Of a DNA stretch of 64,000 nt, positions 26,542 to 36,559 are shown piece after piece. The notes under the pieces were generated by a model that was given only the letters and a program-made list of their open reading frames with translations, ran no database searches and was not told where the DNA came from. Each line of letters starts with the position of its first letter. Position 1 is the first letter of the stretch. Position numbers and translations under genes: made by a program. This stretch comes from Bacillota bacterium (lineage in GTDB: Bacteria; Bacillota; Clostridia; Lachnospirales; Lachnospiraceae): NCBI GenBank assembly GCA_023386815.1, contig JAEWIZ010000008.1, positions 496,001 to 560,000 on the forward strand. Direction: 5' to 3'.

Positions 26542-27483
26542 GTGAAAAAGTATATTTTAAAAAGAGTTCTGATTTCAATAGTAACTCTTCTGGTAATACT
26601 CCTGGTTTTATTTTTAATGCTGGAATTGATGCCGGGCTCTCCCTTCAATGATGAGAAGCTGACGGAAAGTCAGAGAGCAATGCTGAATGCAAAATATGGC
26701 TTGGATCAACCGATTGTAATTCGATTTTTTAACTATATTGGAGCAATGTTAACGGGGGACTTTGGTGTTTCTTATACGATCTCCAAGAATACAGCAATTA
26801 CCGCATTATTAGAGAGCAGATTACCAATTTCACTTCGGATTGGCGGACAGGCGATTTTAATTGGAACAATCATTGGTCTAATTCTCGGTATTATAGCTGC
26901 AATTAAGCACAACACAATCTATGATACATTTACAACAGTAATCTCAGTTCTTGGCGTAAGCCTTCCGTCCTATGTATTCGCTATGATTTTAATTTACTAC
27001 ATGGGCTTTGATTTAAAATGGTTTCCGCTACTTTATAAACCGGAACAACCCTTTTATTCCTCGGTGCTGCCAACGGTTTCCCTATGTATGTTCACCATAG
27101 CAACGGTGGCTCGGTTTACACGAACAGAGATGCTTGAGGTATTAGGTTCGGATTATATGCTTTTGGCGGAAAGTAAAGGAATTAATAGCTTCCAGCTTAT
27201 TTTCAAGCATGCGCTTAGAAATGCATTAATACCTGTAATCACAGTGCTGGCTCCCTTGGTAGTCGGGTTAATGACGGGTAGCTTGGTAATCGAGAAGTTG
27301 TTCTCAATTCCCGGTATCGGAAGCTTGCTGGTAACAGCCATTCAATCGAACGATTATAATGTGGTGGTTGCATTAACCTTTATTTATAGTGTTATGTATA
27401 TTGGAATTATGCTTGTGGTTGATATTCTTTACGGAATAATCGATCCAAGAATAAGACTTGCAAAGGGGGATGGCCATGAATAA
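26542..27483 (+). CDS. oppB: oligopeptide ABC permease OppB
   Basis: A 313-residue permease with six hydrophobic segments; the N-terminal helix is followed by LELMPGSPF and the binding-protein-dependent transport loop (EVLGSDYMLLAESKGI). Start taken as GTG 26542, which has AAGGAG ten bases upstream and gives the family's usual KKYILKR beginning; an ATG at 26515 would add nine residues. It overlaps oppC by eight bases. Forms the peptide channel with OppC. Confidence 0.92.
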   Translation: MKKYILKRVLISIVTLLVILLVLFLMLELMPGSPFNDEKLTESQRAMLNAKYGLDQPIVIRFFNYIGAMLTGDFGVSYTISKNTAITALLESRLPISLRIGGQAILIGTIIGLILGIIAAIKHNTIYDTFTTVISVLGVSLPSYVFAMILIYYMGFDLKWFPLLYKPEQPFYSSVLPTVSLCMFTIATVARFTRTEMLEVLGSDYMLLAESKGINSFQLIFKHALRNALIPVITVLAPLVVGLMTGSLVIEKLFSIPGIGSLLVTAIQSNDYNVVVALTFIYSVMYIGIMLVVDILYGIIDPRIRLAKGDGHE

Positions 27484-28531
27484 TACAGAAATGAATTTTT
27501 CACCAGAGGATTTTGTCCTGGTAGGTGCGGATAAAGTTTCCCATTTGGATGAGAACTATGCTAGCAAGTCTTATTGGAGTGACGTACTGTCAAGATTTAC
27601 GAAGAATAAAGGTGCAGTCGTTGGATTGTTCTTCATTTTTTTGGTCATTGCTATGGCGATTTTTGGGCCACATATGACGGGACATACCTATGATTCACAG
27701 ATCATTGCGCATCAGAACCTGGCTCCTAGAGTAAAGGGGTTAGAAAACCTGGGTGTTTTTGATGGGTCAGAGAAAATGCACACCTCACAAGGCAGTGTGA
27801 AACAGAATAAATATATCTCTGAGGATTCCTCTGTTACAACCGGTTTAGAAAATATATATTATTGGTTCGGTACGGACGTTCTTGGACGTGATATTTTTAC
27901 AAGAACCTGGACTGGAACCAGAATTTCATTATATATTGCACTTGTTGCTGTTATCGTAGACATGTGCTTTGGTATGGTCTACGGTTTGGTCTCCGGTTAT
28001 TTTGGCGGTAAGGTGGATATGTTTTTGCAACGTTTTGCGGAAATTATTAATGGTATTCCGACTCTGGTGGTAGTAACCTTGTTAATTTTGGTATTTAAAC
28101 CTGGATTAGTTACGATTACCCTGGCTCTGGCCATCACCGGCTGGATTGGAATGAGTCGTGTCGCAAGAGCACAAGTACTTAAGTTAAAGGAACAGGAGTT
28201 TATTCTTGCATCGAAAACCTTAGGTGCACGGGATTTCTTCATTATTTTTAAGGAAATATTACCGAATATCTTTGGTCAGTTGATCGTTATGTCCATGTTC
28301 TCTATACCGAATGCAATTTTCACAGAAGCATTCCTGGCTTTTATCGGCTTAGGAGTTCCGGCGCCGTTAGCTTCGCTAGGATCCCTGATCAGTGATGCCT
28401 TTAAGTCCTTTACGACACATCCATATATGATAGTATTCCCGGTTTTTGTATTAGCAATTATTATGCTTAGCTTTAATATGATGGCTGATGGTCTTAGGGA
28501 TGCATTTGATCCTAAGATGAAGGAAATGTAG
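27476..28531 (+). CDS. oppC: oligopeptide ABC permease OppC
   Basis: A 351-residue permease with an N-terminal cytoplasmic tail, first helix about residues 45-65, a longer extracellular segment (about 70-120) and five more hydrophobic segments. The GTDVLGRDIFTR motif and the EAA-like loop LKLKEQEFILASKTLGA are typical of OppC/DppC. ATG 27476 is chosen for its spacing to GGGGGA; it overlaps the end of oppB, implying coupled translation. Confidence 0.92.
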   Translation: MNNTEMNFSPEDFVLVGADKVSHLDENYASKSYWSDVLSRFTKNKGAVVGLFFIFLVIAMAIFGPHMTGHTYDSQIIAHQNLAPRVKGLENLGVFDGSEKMHTSQGSVKQNKYISEDSSVTTGLENIYYWFGTDVLGRDIFTRTWTGTRISLYIALVAVIVDMCFGMVYGLVSGYFGGKVDMFLQRFAEIINGIPTLVVVTLLILVFKPGLVTITLALAITGWIGMSRVARAQVLKLKEQEFILASKTLGARDFFIIFKEILPNIFGQLIVMSMFSIPNAIFTEAFLAFIGLGVPAPLASLGSLISDAFKSFTTHPYMIVFPVFVLAIIMLSFNMMADGLRDAFDPKMKEM

Positions 28532-28623
28532 GGAAACAAAGTGATTTGTAGAACAATTCACTTCATAAAATTGTGTCTGCAGCCTATAGTTTGCAGGATG
28601 TGAAGAAAGGCAAGGTGATCTGT

Positions 28624-29760
28624 ATGGAAAGAAAGAAAATATTGGAAATTAATGACCTGTCAATTTCATTCCAGACTTCTGCTGGTACAGTAAATGTAAT
28701 CAGAGGAATGAATCTGGTCTTACATAAGGGAGAGACCGTTGCTATTGTTGGAGAAAGCGGCAGCGGTAAATCAGTAACTGTAAAAGCAGTTATGGGAATA
28801 TTAAGTAGTAATGGTAAGATTAACAGCGGTTCCATTCTTTATACCTACCAAAAGGATGGTAAGGAAGTGGAGCAGGATCTGTTAAAGCTGACAAAAAAAG
28901 AGATGAGAAAGCAGATTAACGGAAAGCGGATTGCAATGGTATTCCAGGATCCAATGACCTCCCTCAATCCGACCATGACGATTGGTGCTCAGATTATGGA
29001 GGGTATGCGATATCATTACCATACTTCAAAGCAGGAGGCCTACCAGAAGGCAGTAAATTTGTTGGAACTAGTAGGAATTACAGAGGCTGAGAAGAGAATG
29101 AAGAATTATCCTCATCAATTATCCGGAGGTATGAGACAAAGAGTAGTAATCGCCATAGCGCTTGCCTGTGACCCGGATCTTTTGATTTGTGATGAACCAA
29201 CCACAGCACTGGATGTTACCATTCAGGCAAAGATTCTGGAGTTGATTAAGGAAATTCAAAAGAAAACAGGTATCTCTGTTATCTATATCACTCATGATCT
29301 GGGTGTTGTTGCAAAGGTAGCAGACTATGTGGCGGTTATGTATGCGGGCAAAGTGGTGGAAAAGGGAACTACAGAAGAAATTTTCTATGAACCAAGACAT
29401 CCCTATACCTGGGGATTATTATCCGCTATGCCTGATTTAAATAGCACGGATGATCGCCTTTATACGATTCCGGGCAGTCCTCCTAACCTCCTTCATAAGG
29501 TGGATGGAGATGCTTTTGCCCCACGTAATATTTATGCTCTAAACCTTGACTTTAAAAAAGAACCGCCGATGTTTAAGATCACAGATACCCATTATGCTGC
29601 TACCTGGCTTCTTCATGAAAAGGCTCCAAAAGTTGATTTGCCGGAGGAATTGCAAAACCGTATCAAAATCATGCAAAGAGAAGCAGGCTTTGAAAAGGCT
29701 AAGGTAAGTCCTGAGTCTCCGAATGAAGGCAGCGACTCCCTAAAGAAAGGAGGCGTATAA
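28624..29760 (+). CDS. oppD: oligopeptide ABC ATPase OppD
   Basis: A 378-residue ATPase: Walker A GESGSGKS, Q-loop FQDPMTSLNP, signature LSGGMRQR, Walker B LLICDEPTTALD, H-loop THD, and the C-terminal oligopeptide domain with PGSPPN. ATG 28624 behind AAGGTGAT is preferred; a GTG 51 bases earlier lacks a site. The usual four cysteines of the C-terminal iron-sulfur motif seen in many OppD/DppD proteins are absent here. A hydrophilic tail of about 40 residues follows the conserved part. One base separates it from oppF. Confidence 0.92.
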   Translation: MERKKILEINDLSISFQTSAGTVNVIRGMNLVLHKGETVAIVGESGSGKSVTVKAVMGILSSNGKINSGSILYTYQKDGKEVEQDLLKLTKKEMRKQINGKRIAMVFQDPMTSLNPTMTIGAQIMEGMRYHYHTSKQEAYQKAVNLLELVGITEAEKRMKNYPHQLSGGMRQRVVIAIALACDPDLLICDEPTTALDVTIQAKILELIKEIQKKTGISVIYITHDLGVVAKVADYVAVMYAGKVVEKGTTEEIFYEPRHPYTWGLLSAMPDLNSTDDRLYTIPGSPPNLLHKVDGDAFAPRNIYALNLDFKKEPPMFKITDTHYAATWLLHEKAPKVDLPEELQNRIKIMQREAGFEKAKVSPESPNEGSDSLKKGGV

Positions 29761-29761
29761 G

Positions 29762-30694
29762 ATGGAAAATAAGAAACCAATCTTGGAAGTCAAAGGTTTG
29801 AAACAATATTTTAGAATTAATCGTAGGTTTACGGTGAAAGCAGTGGATGATGTTTCCTTTCGAATTTATCCGGGTGAGACCTATGGTTTAGTTGGTGAAT
29901 CCGGAAGCGGTAAGTCAACGATCGGACGTTCCATTATACGCTTATATGAGCCAACAGCAGGAGAGGTTACCTTTAATGGTAAGAATATTTCCGGAAAGCT
30001 TTCTGAAAAAGATACGCAGCATCTTCGAACAAAGATGCAGATGATATTCCAGGATCCTATGGCCTGCTTAAATCCTAGAAAAAAGGTGATGGATATTATT
30101 GCACAAGGTCTGGACATTCATCATTTATATTCTTCAGCGGAGGAACGTAAGAAAAAGGTATATGACATTCTGGATATGGTTGGTTTGTCCCATGAGCATG
30201 CCGGCCGGTACCCACATCAATTTTCTGGTGGACAGAGACAAAGAATTGGTATCGCTAGAGCATTGATCATGAATCCGGATCTAATCATTGCTGATGAAGC
30301 AATCAGTGCTCTCGATGTATCCATTCAGGCTCAGGTTGTCAACTTGATGAAGGATATCCAGACAAAGACCAATACGGCATATCTATTTATTGCCCATGAC
30401 CTTTCAATGGTAAAATATATCTCGGATCGTATTGGAGTACTTCATCTGGGACATCTGGTGGAAACCGGAACGAAGGATGAGATTTTCAGTAATCCAATAC
30501 ATCCATATACGAAGTCCCTATTATCAGCAATTCCTCAGCCAAATCCGGTAGCAGAGAAGAACCGAATTTCAATTAACTATGACTATGGCACCAGTGGAAT
30601 AGACTATCATAAGGGAAGCCAGCAGTATGTTGGCGGGCAGCATTACGTTCTTGCTACACCGGAGGAATTAAGGAGCTGGACTTCTAGTATTTAG
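29762..30694 (+). CDS. oppF: oligopeptide ABC ATPase OppF
   Basis: A 310-residue ATPase: Walker A GESGSGKST, FQDPMACLNP, signature FSGGQRQR, Walker B LIIADEAISALD (Asp-Glu-Ala instead of Asp-Glu-Pro, a common OppF variant), H-loop AHD. The C-terminus has the short oligopeptide-specific region (HPYTKSLLSAIP) with an added polar tail. It dimerises with OppD to power OppBC. Last gene of the operon; terminator at 30733. Confidence 0.93.
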   Translation: MENKKPILEVKGLKQYFRINRRFTVKAVDDVSFRIYPGETYGLVGESGSGKSTIGRSIIRLYEPTAGEVTFNGKNISGKLSEKDTQHLRTKMQMIFQDPMACLNPRKKVMDIIAQGLDIHHLYSSAEERKKKVYDILDMVGLSHEHAGRYPHQFSGGQRQRIGIARALIMNPDLIIADEAISALDVSIQAQVVNLMKDIQTKTNTAYLFIAHDLSMVKYISDRIGVLHLGHLVETGTKDEIFSNPIHPYTKSLLSAIPQPNPVAEKNRISINYDYGTSGIDYHKGSQQYVGGQHYVLATPEELRSWTSSI

Positions 30695-30732
30695 CATTCA
30701 TCTGACCGTAAATTATCATCCCAAAAATCTCT

Positions 30733-30786
30733 GAGAGCAGCTAAGCTTTGTGAAATAATTCATATTTTAGCTGCTCTCTTTTTTAT
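30733..30786 (+). terminator. terminator of the opp operon
   Basis: GAGAGCAGCTAA (30733-30744) pairs perfectly with TTAGCTGCTCTC (30767-30778), followed by eight T. Confidence 0.9.
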
Positions 30787-30931
30787 ATCTTTCTTGCATT
30801 TAGTGCTTTTATTTGTCAAAAAATGTGTTAAAATAGAAATGTAGAAAAATTTAGTTAATATAAAGGGAATTGTCGATACAGGTTATTAGAAATTGAATAA
30901 CGCTATGGAATTGAGGTGAACTATTATTATT

Positions 30932-33778
30932 TTGAAAAATATTTCAATTCAGCATTTAATCATTATTACATTTATCATTTCTTTGATTTTCACAGCAGGT
31001 ATGGTGACGTTTTTGATTTTTAATTCCTGGAAGACATCCGTCGAGGATACCATTATTGAGTACGAAGCAGATTTAAACAGAGAGATCATCGATAGAATTG
31101 ATGATTTTGTTCCTATTCCACTGACGATGAATGAAACCTATCATTATATGATGGAAAATGGCACTGTCAATCTGAATGACCCATTAGAGAGAGACCCGTT
31201 TTTCGCAGGTATAGTAAAATCCAGCAGGAACGAAATATATAGTGTGAGTTTCGGACAGGAGAATGGGGATTATTACGGAGCCAGAAGAAATGATAAGAAT
31301 GATATAGAGATCTACCATAGCAATGCCAAAACCATGGGTCATTCCTATTATTATTCGGTAAAGAAAGATTTAAACCAGGATCAGTTTTTGGTGGACTACG
31401 GTGCTTTTGATCCAAGAAGCAGACAATGGTATAAGGATGCAAAAGAGAGTGGGAAACCGATATTTGCTCCTTTATATAAACATTTTATTAAGAATGATTT
31501 AGTATTATCGGCAGCCTATCCTATTTATAAAAATGGCAGCCTGTTTGGGGTGCTTGGAACCCACATTACATTATCCAGACTAAACGACTATTTAAGTGAT
31601 GTCGTTGAAGAAAAGACAGTAAGTGCATATATTGTTGAAGAGGATGGAAGCCTGGTTGCTAATTCTTTAGGAAAATCGAATTTTGAAATGGATTCTGATG
31701 GATCTTATGGACGGATTAACATAAAAAATGCACAGAATGAACAAATTCGAAACGCATTTATAAACTATCAATTAAATAATAAGAAGAATAAATGCGTCAA
31801 TAATATCAAGGATAAGACCTACATAAAATTAACTGATTATAATAAAAATGGATTGCATTGGGTTATCATTACGTATATACCAGAGCAAATATTTGTTAAT
31901 GATTTAAATAGTCAGTTAAGGATCTCGGTAAGTCTGCTAATTGCAGCGATATTAGTTTCTATATTAGTGTATATAAAGTTCACCTCCTATTTGTTAAAAC
32001 CGATTAATAGCTTGATTTATGCAGCAGACCGACTCTCAGAGGGAGAATTAACGCAAAGAGCCAAGGTCTTTCGTAATGATGAAATAGGTAGAATAGCTAA
32101 GTCATATAATCATATGGCTGATGAACTGCAAACAAATATCTGTCATTTGGAAGAAAAGGTAATCGAGCGGACGGTAGAGTTAGAAGAAGCGATATCAAAG
32201 CTGGAAAGCAGTAACGCAGAGCTAACTCAGGCGAAAGAACGAGCAGAGGCTGCAAATCTTGCAAAAAGTCAGTTTCTGGCTAATATGAGCCATGAAATAC
32301 GAACACCAATGAATGGAATCCTGGGCTTTCTTCAGCTATTGGAAGGTACTAATCTAAGTGAGGAACAACAGGAGAATGTAGAAATGATAAAAAACTCTTC
32401 TGACTTGTTACTTACCATAATTAATGATATTCTGGACTTGTCAAAAATTGAAGCTGGAATGATGAAGTTAGAGAAGATTCCCTTCCACCTGCGAACGATG
32501 ATTGAATCCGTAGTAGCACTGTTTACTGCAAATGCGAAAGAAAAGGGAATTGAACTTAAATTAATCATTGGTGGAAATGTACCTAGCTACGTTATTGGTG
32601 ACCCAACAAGAATACGACAAGTATTAAATAACTTAATCAGTAATGCTGTGAAATTTACAAGTCAGGGTAACATTAAAGTTGAGGTAGCTATCATAAAGCA
32701 AGGGGATTTGGAAATTCAAGTATTATTTACTGTTTCTGATACAGGAATTGGAATTAAGGACAAAGATATCGATAAACTGTTTCAGCCTTTTAGTCAGTTG
32801 GATGCTTCACTTACTAGAAGATATGGTGGAACAGGCTTGGGATTATCTATTTGCAAAAAAATTGTCGATCTTATTGGTGGCGAAATTCACGTTCAAAGTA
32901 AAACAGGAAATGGGAGTATTTTTTCATTTTCCGTCCCTCTGATTAGATTAAATGATATCGTTATTGATAATAAAGAGGAGCTTGAACTTGCAACAGTGCA
33001 CCACCATCCGAGGTTAAATTATGATTCGAGATTAAAGATTCTACTTGTTGAGGATAATGAGATTAATAAAAAATTCTTTATCAAGCTGTTAAGTAAGTAT
33101 TATTTATCCTGTGATGTAGCGACGAATGGACAGGACTCAGTAAATGCATGTGCAAAAAAGAAATATGATGTTATTTTTATGGACTGTCAAATGCCAGTTA
33201 TGGATGGATATGAGGCTACAAGGCAAATTCGTTCTATGGAAGGAAGGAAAAAACATACTGTGATCATAGCTTTGACGGCTTTTGCCATGAGAGATGATGC
33301 TGATAAATGCCTTGAAGCAGGTATGGATGATTATTTAAGCAAACCAATTAATGGAGAGCAGCTATTAAAGATTCTAAATAAATATTTTGATCAGTTCACG
33401 GTATTCAATTCCTTTCTAAAAAATCAGAGCTATTTTGAAAAGGTAGTGTTTTCCTTAATGAAGGATATGAATTTTAGCAAGGATGAATGTGAGGAGATTG
33501 TAAGAGAGCTTTATACCCATGCATTTGCAATTATCGAAAAGACAAAATTGTTACTGGAAAATGGGAAGCTAGAAGATGCTAAAAGAAACCTTCATCAATT
33601 AAAAGGAGCAGCTACAAACTTAAGAGCGAATGAAATTGCTTCACTGGTGATGGGGATTGAAGATGATATCAGTATTGGGAATATCTTTGGAATATATGAT
33701 AACATAGAGAAATTAACTGCGTTAGTAAAGCAACTGGATATGCATGCAGCTTCACTCTCGTATGGAAATAAGATGTAA
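30932..33778 (+). CDS. hybrid sensor histidine kinase with receiver and HPt domains
   Basis: A 948-residue membrane kinase. First helix about residues 8-28, extracellular dCache region to about 325 (includes FDPRSRQWYKDA and a GVLGTHITLSRL strand), second helix about 330-350, HAMP, coiled coil, HisKA with H454 in MSHEIRTPMNG, HATPase (GDPTRIRQVLNNLI, GTGLGLSI), receiver with D751 in FMDCQMPVMDG, and an HPt domain with H888 in LHQLKGAA. A full phosphorelay sits in one chain, but no output regulator with a receiver is next to it; the LysR gene 67 bases downstream has none. TTG 30932 is the apparent start with GAGGTGA 13 bases upstream, so the start is less certain. Confidence 0.88.
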   Translation: MKNISIQHLIIITFIISLIFTAGMVTFLIFNSWKTSVEDTIIEYEADLNREIIDRIDDFVPIPLTMNETYHYMMENGTVNLNDPLERDPFFAGIVKSSRNEIYSVSFGQENGDYYGARRNDKNDIEIYHSNAKTMGHSYYYSVKKDLNQDQFLVDYGAFDPRSRQWYKDAKESGKPIFAPLYKHFIKNDLVLSAAYPIYKNGSLFGVLGTHITLSRLNDYLSDVVEEKTVSAYIVEEDGSLVANSLGKSNFEMDSDGSYGRINIKNAQNEQIRNAFINYQLNNKKNKCVNNIKDKTYIKLTDYNKNGLHWVIITYIPEQIFVNDLNSQLRISVSLLIAAILVSILVYIKFTSYLLKPINSLIYAADRLSEGELTQRAKVFRNDEIGRIAKSYNHMADELQTNICHLEEKVIERTVELEEAISKLESSNAELTQAKERAEAANLAKSQFLANMSHEIRTPMNGILGFLQLLEGTNLSEEQQENVEMIKNSSDLLLTIINDILDLSKIEAGMMKLEKIPFHLRTMIESVVALFTANAKEKGIELKLIIGGNVPSYVIGDPTRIRQVLNNLISNAVKFTSQGNIKVEVAIIKQGDLEIQVLFTVSDTGIGIKDKDIDKLFQPFSQLDASLTRRYGGTGLGLSICKKIVDLIGGEIHVQSKTGNGSIFSFSVPLIRLNDIVIDNKEELELATVHHHPRLNYDSRLKILLVEDNEINKKFFIKLLSKYYLSCDVATNGQDSVNACAKKKYDVIFMDCQMPVMDGYEATRQIRSMEGRKKHTVIIALTAFAMRDDADKCLEAGMDDYLSKPINGEQLLKILNKYFDQFTVFNSFLKNQSYFEKVVFSLMKDMNFSKDECEEIVRELYTHAFAIIEKTKLLLENGKLEDAKRNLHQLKGAATNLRANEIASLVMGIEDDISIGNIFGIYDNIEKLTALVKQLDMHAASLSYGNKM

Positions 33779-33845
33779 TTCATTATTCTGAAAAATAGAT
33801 TGTGAGAAAGACTAAATTCTGGATGAATGCAAAAGGAAAACAACT

Positions 33846-34769
33846 ATGGATATGTTAGATATTAAATATGTCGCGGAGGTTGCGAAAACCGGTTCTATGA
33901 CACAAGCCGCAGCAAATCTATATATGAATCAACCAAATTTAAGCAAATCAATTCTGGCGTTGGAGAAAGAACTTGGAATTACGATATTTCGGCGATCCTC
34001 CAAAGGGGTATCCCTGACCAAGGAAGGCAATCAGTTTTTGCTTTCAACAAAAGAAATTCTAGAAAAATTTGAAGCGATTGAATCAAGGTACAAAATAGAA
34101 GAGACGAAGCATTACTTTAGTATTTCGGTACCCAGAGCCAGTTATATTTCCTATGCTTTTACAAGCTTTATCAAAGGAATTGCAAATACGAATATGCTGC
34201 AGATTGATTTCGCTGAAACCAGTTCTATGCAGGTGATACAGAACGTATCCTCCGGGAAACACCATCTTGGGATTATACGGTATTCAATGGAATATGAAAA
34301 ATACTATCATAAGCTGTTAAGAGAGCTTGATCTACATGGTGATATGCTTTTGGAATTTGAATATGTTGCACTTATGTCCAACAGCGAAGCGTTTGCCAAT
34401 AAAAATGTACTCCAATTATCTGATTTAGCTGAGCTAATCGAGGTAGTCCACGGAGATACCGGTATTCCTTCCCTGGTATCAGGAGAAATTCGAAAACCGG
34501 AGCCTATTACAAGTAGTAAAAAGATTATATATATTTATGAGCGAGGAAGTCAGTTTGATTTATTAACCAACGTACCATCCACTTATATGTGGGTGTCTCC
34601 GATACCGTCGGAGATGTTAACCCGTTATCAGCTGATTCAAAAACGGGTAGAGGTTAAAATGAATAAATACCGGGATGTGATCATTTATCCCAATGGCTAT
34701 CAAATGACAGATACCGATCGAAAATTCCTGGGGTACCTTTATCGGATGCGGGATATGATTAAAGAATAG
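33846..34769 (+). CDS. LysR-family transcriptional regulator
   Basis: A 307-residue regulator with the N-terminal winged helix-turn-helix (about 3-62; YVAEVAKTGSMTQAAANLYMNQPNLSKS) and a ligand-binding domain of the type-2 periplasmic fold (about 90-300). It lies 67 bases after the hybrid kinase on the same strand, with AAGGAAAAC before ATG, and upstream of the purine cluster. Effector and targets cannot be derived; a role in the purine genes is possible by position, but LysR regulators often act on divergent genes and none is divergent here. Confidence 0.88.
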   Translation: MDMLDIKYVAEVAKTGSMTQAAANLYMNQPNLSKSILALEKELGITIFRRSSKGVSLTKEGNQFLLSTKEILEKFEAIESRYKIEETKHYFSISVPRASYISYAFTSFIKGIANTNMLQIDFAETSSMQVIQNVSSGKHHLGIIRYSMEYEKYYHKLLRELDLHGDMLLEFEYVALMSNSEAFANKNVLQLSDLAELIEVVHGDTGIPSLVSGEIRKPEPITSSKKIIYIYERGSQFDLLTNVPSTYMWVSPIPSEMLTRYQLIQKRVEVKMNKYRDVIIYPNGYQMTDTDRKFLGYLYRMRDMIKE

Positions 34770-34813
34770 TATTTTACGAAAAAGCGGACAGCAGAGATGA
34801 AAAACACTATGAG

Positions 34814-34848
34814 TAGGAAAACCATGAGAATGGGTTTTCCTATTTTTA
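34814..34848 (+). terminator. terminator after LysR gene
   Basis: TAGGAAAACC (34814-34823) pairs with GGTTTTCCTA (34833-34842), followed by TTTTT. Confidence 0.85.
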
Positions 34849-34977
34849 TAGTTTGGATTGAACGATTAGTTGTTAGTTCCAGGGGCTTCTACCGGCGATA
34901 TTTAAGGCATATGATAATACAAAGGAACTAAAAATAAAATCATTGTTAATTTAATTATTTTTCTATAGATTTTTAAC

Positions 34978-35101
34978 TTATATTTCCATTATAATATCTA
35001 TATAATGAACTTGTTTTTTGCAGAGTGGAAAAGGAGGCAGATATTTGCCCACCGACCAGCTTGGTAAAAGCTTACTTCAGAGAAGAACGAAAAGTACATA
35101 G
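34978..35101 (+). promoter_or_regulatory. promoter and possible leader reading frame before guanine deaminase
   Basis: TATAAT (35001-35006) with a weak -35 (TTATAT, 34978-34983). AAGGAGG (35031-35037) stands seven bases before a TTG (35045) opening an 18-codon frame that ends with TAG at 35099-35101. The frame encodes a basic, unremarkable peptide, and the site could instead be accidental. No match to a purine or molybdenum-cofactor riboswitch consensus was recognised. Nothing else seen in the 34849-35144 gap. Confidence 0.3.
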
Positions 35102-35144
35102 CTTGTAGCGACATGGAAAATTCCGTATGGAAAGGCGTGATTTT

Positions 35145-36431
35145 ATGAAGGATAATAATTCTTTCATCTTACAAGGTAATGTTATTTACTCAGAAAGTCC
35201 GACAAAGCTGATCTGTGTACCGAGAAGTTACCTGGTTTGCAAAGCAGGAAAAGTAGAGGGGGTTTTTCAAGAGATCCCAGCAGAGTTTGAGGCACTTCCT
35301 CGAAAAGATTATCAGGATGCTTTGATTATACCGGGGCTTGTGGATTTGCATACTCATGCACCTCAATACGCGCTTCGGGGTCTTGGTATGGATCAGGAAC
35401 TACTGCATTGGCTGGAGCAAAACACCTTTCCGGAGGAAGAGAAGTACGTGGAGTTGGAATATGCAAAGAAGGCTTACGCTATCTTTGCATCAGATTTGAG
35501 AAAAAGTGCCACAACAAGGGCCTGTATTTTCGGAACCATTCATAAGCAGACAACTCTGATGCTAATGGATATGCTGGAGGAAACAGGCCTGGGATGTATG
35601 GTTGGTAAGGTAAATATGGATCGCAATAGTCCGATAGATTTGTGTGAGAACAGTCAGCAGTCGGTGGAAGATACCATAAGCTGGCTACTGGAATGTAAGC
35701 ATAAGTACAAGAACATTTCTCCTATGATAACGCCTAGATTCCTACCTTCCTGTTCTGATGAGTTGCTGAAAGCGTTATCACGGATTTGCAGGAATTATAA
35801 CTTGCCACTGCAAACTCATTTATCCGAAAACCTGGATGAAATTGAATGGGTAAAGGAGTTGTTTCCTAAATCGAAGGGATATGCAGACGCTTATTCTCAG
35901 TTAGACTTATTCGGAGATGAAATTCCAACCATCATGGCTCATTGTGTTCATCTAACCAGAGAGGAGATGGACTTGATTCGTGATAAAAGAGTATACATTG
36001 CCCACTGTCCGACTTCAAATAATAATTTATCTTCAGGAATTGCTCCGGTAAGAGCTTTTATGGAAATGGGACTGTTAGTTGGGTTGGGAACAGATATTGC
36101 TGCGGGAAATACACTATCTGTCTTTCAGGTTATGGTTGCAGCTATTCAGGCATCAAAGCTTCGCTGGAGGTTGCTGGATCAAGAACGAAAACCCTTAACC
36201 ATAAAGGAAACCTTCTACCTGGGAACAAAGGGAGGAGGGAGCTTTTTTGGAAAAGTAGGAAGCTTTGAGAAGGGTTTTAAATTTGATGCTATTGTTCTTG
36301 ATGACAGCAGTATAAGGTATCCTCAGAGCTTATCTCTGGAGGAACGGCTGGAACGAGTCATCTATCTATCTGATGACCGCCACATAAAAGATAAATATGT
36401 TGATGGAATTAAGATCTCATTACTTGATTAA
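35145..36431 (+). CDS. guaD: guanine deaminase
   Basis: A 428-residue amidohydrolase converting guanine to xanthine and ammonia in the cytoplasm. Metal-site motifs in order: VDLHTHAPQY (two His), THLSEN (His), MAHCVHL (His) and GLGTDIAAG (Asp), with the guanine-deaminase-typical PQYALRGLGMD segment. ATG 35145 behind AAAGGCG is preferred to ATG 35127, which has no ribosome site. It opens a cluster ending in xanthine dehydrogenase, so its product is probably the substrate of the enzyme encoded at 44060. Confidence 0.92.
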   Translation: MKDNNSFILQGNVIYSESPTKLICVPRSYLVCKAGKVEGVFQEIPAEFEALPRKDYQDALIIPGLVDLHTHAPQYALRGLGMDQELLHWLEQNTFPEEEKYVELEYAKKAYAIFASDLRKSATTRACIFGTIHKQTTLMLMDMLEETGLGCMVGKVNMDRNSPIDLCENSQQSVEDTISWLLECKHKYKNISPMITPRFLPSCSDELLKALSRICRNYNLPLQTHLSENLDEIEWVKELFPKSKGYADAYSQLDLFGDEIPTIMAHCVHLTREEMDLIRDKRVYIAHCPTSNNNLSSGIAPVRAFMEMGLLVGLGTDIAAGNTLSVFQVMVAAIQASKLRWRLLDQERKPLTIKETFYLGTKGGGSFFGKVGSFEKGFKFDAIVLDDSSIRYPQSLSLEERLERVIYLSDDRHIKDKYVDGIKISLLD

Positions 36432-36451
36432 TAAATCTAATCACTGATTGG

Positions 36452-36517
36452 GCAGGCATCGTTCAATTGAATCTGCATTATTGTTACAAATCAAAAGTTG
36501 ATATAATGCCTGCTCTT
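36452..36517 (+). terminator. weak terminator-like hairpin after guaD
   Basis: GCAGGCAT (36452-36459) pairs with ATGCCTGC (36506-36513), followed by only three T after one base. The large loop and short T-run make it a leaky terminator at best. Confidence 0.45.
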
Positions 36518-36559
36518 TAGAAAAAAGTGTAGACAATCTGATTTAGGGGGGTGATCTTT

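Noticed and set aside
34849..35144. Purine or molybdenum-cofactor riboswitch before guaD
   Set aside because: No recognisable conserved core of either class; the GACCAGCTTGGT stretch is only a short self-complementary stem.
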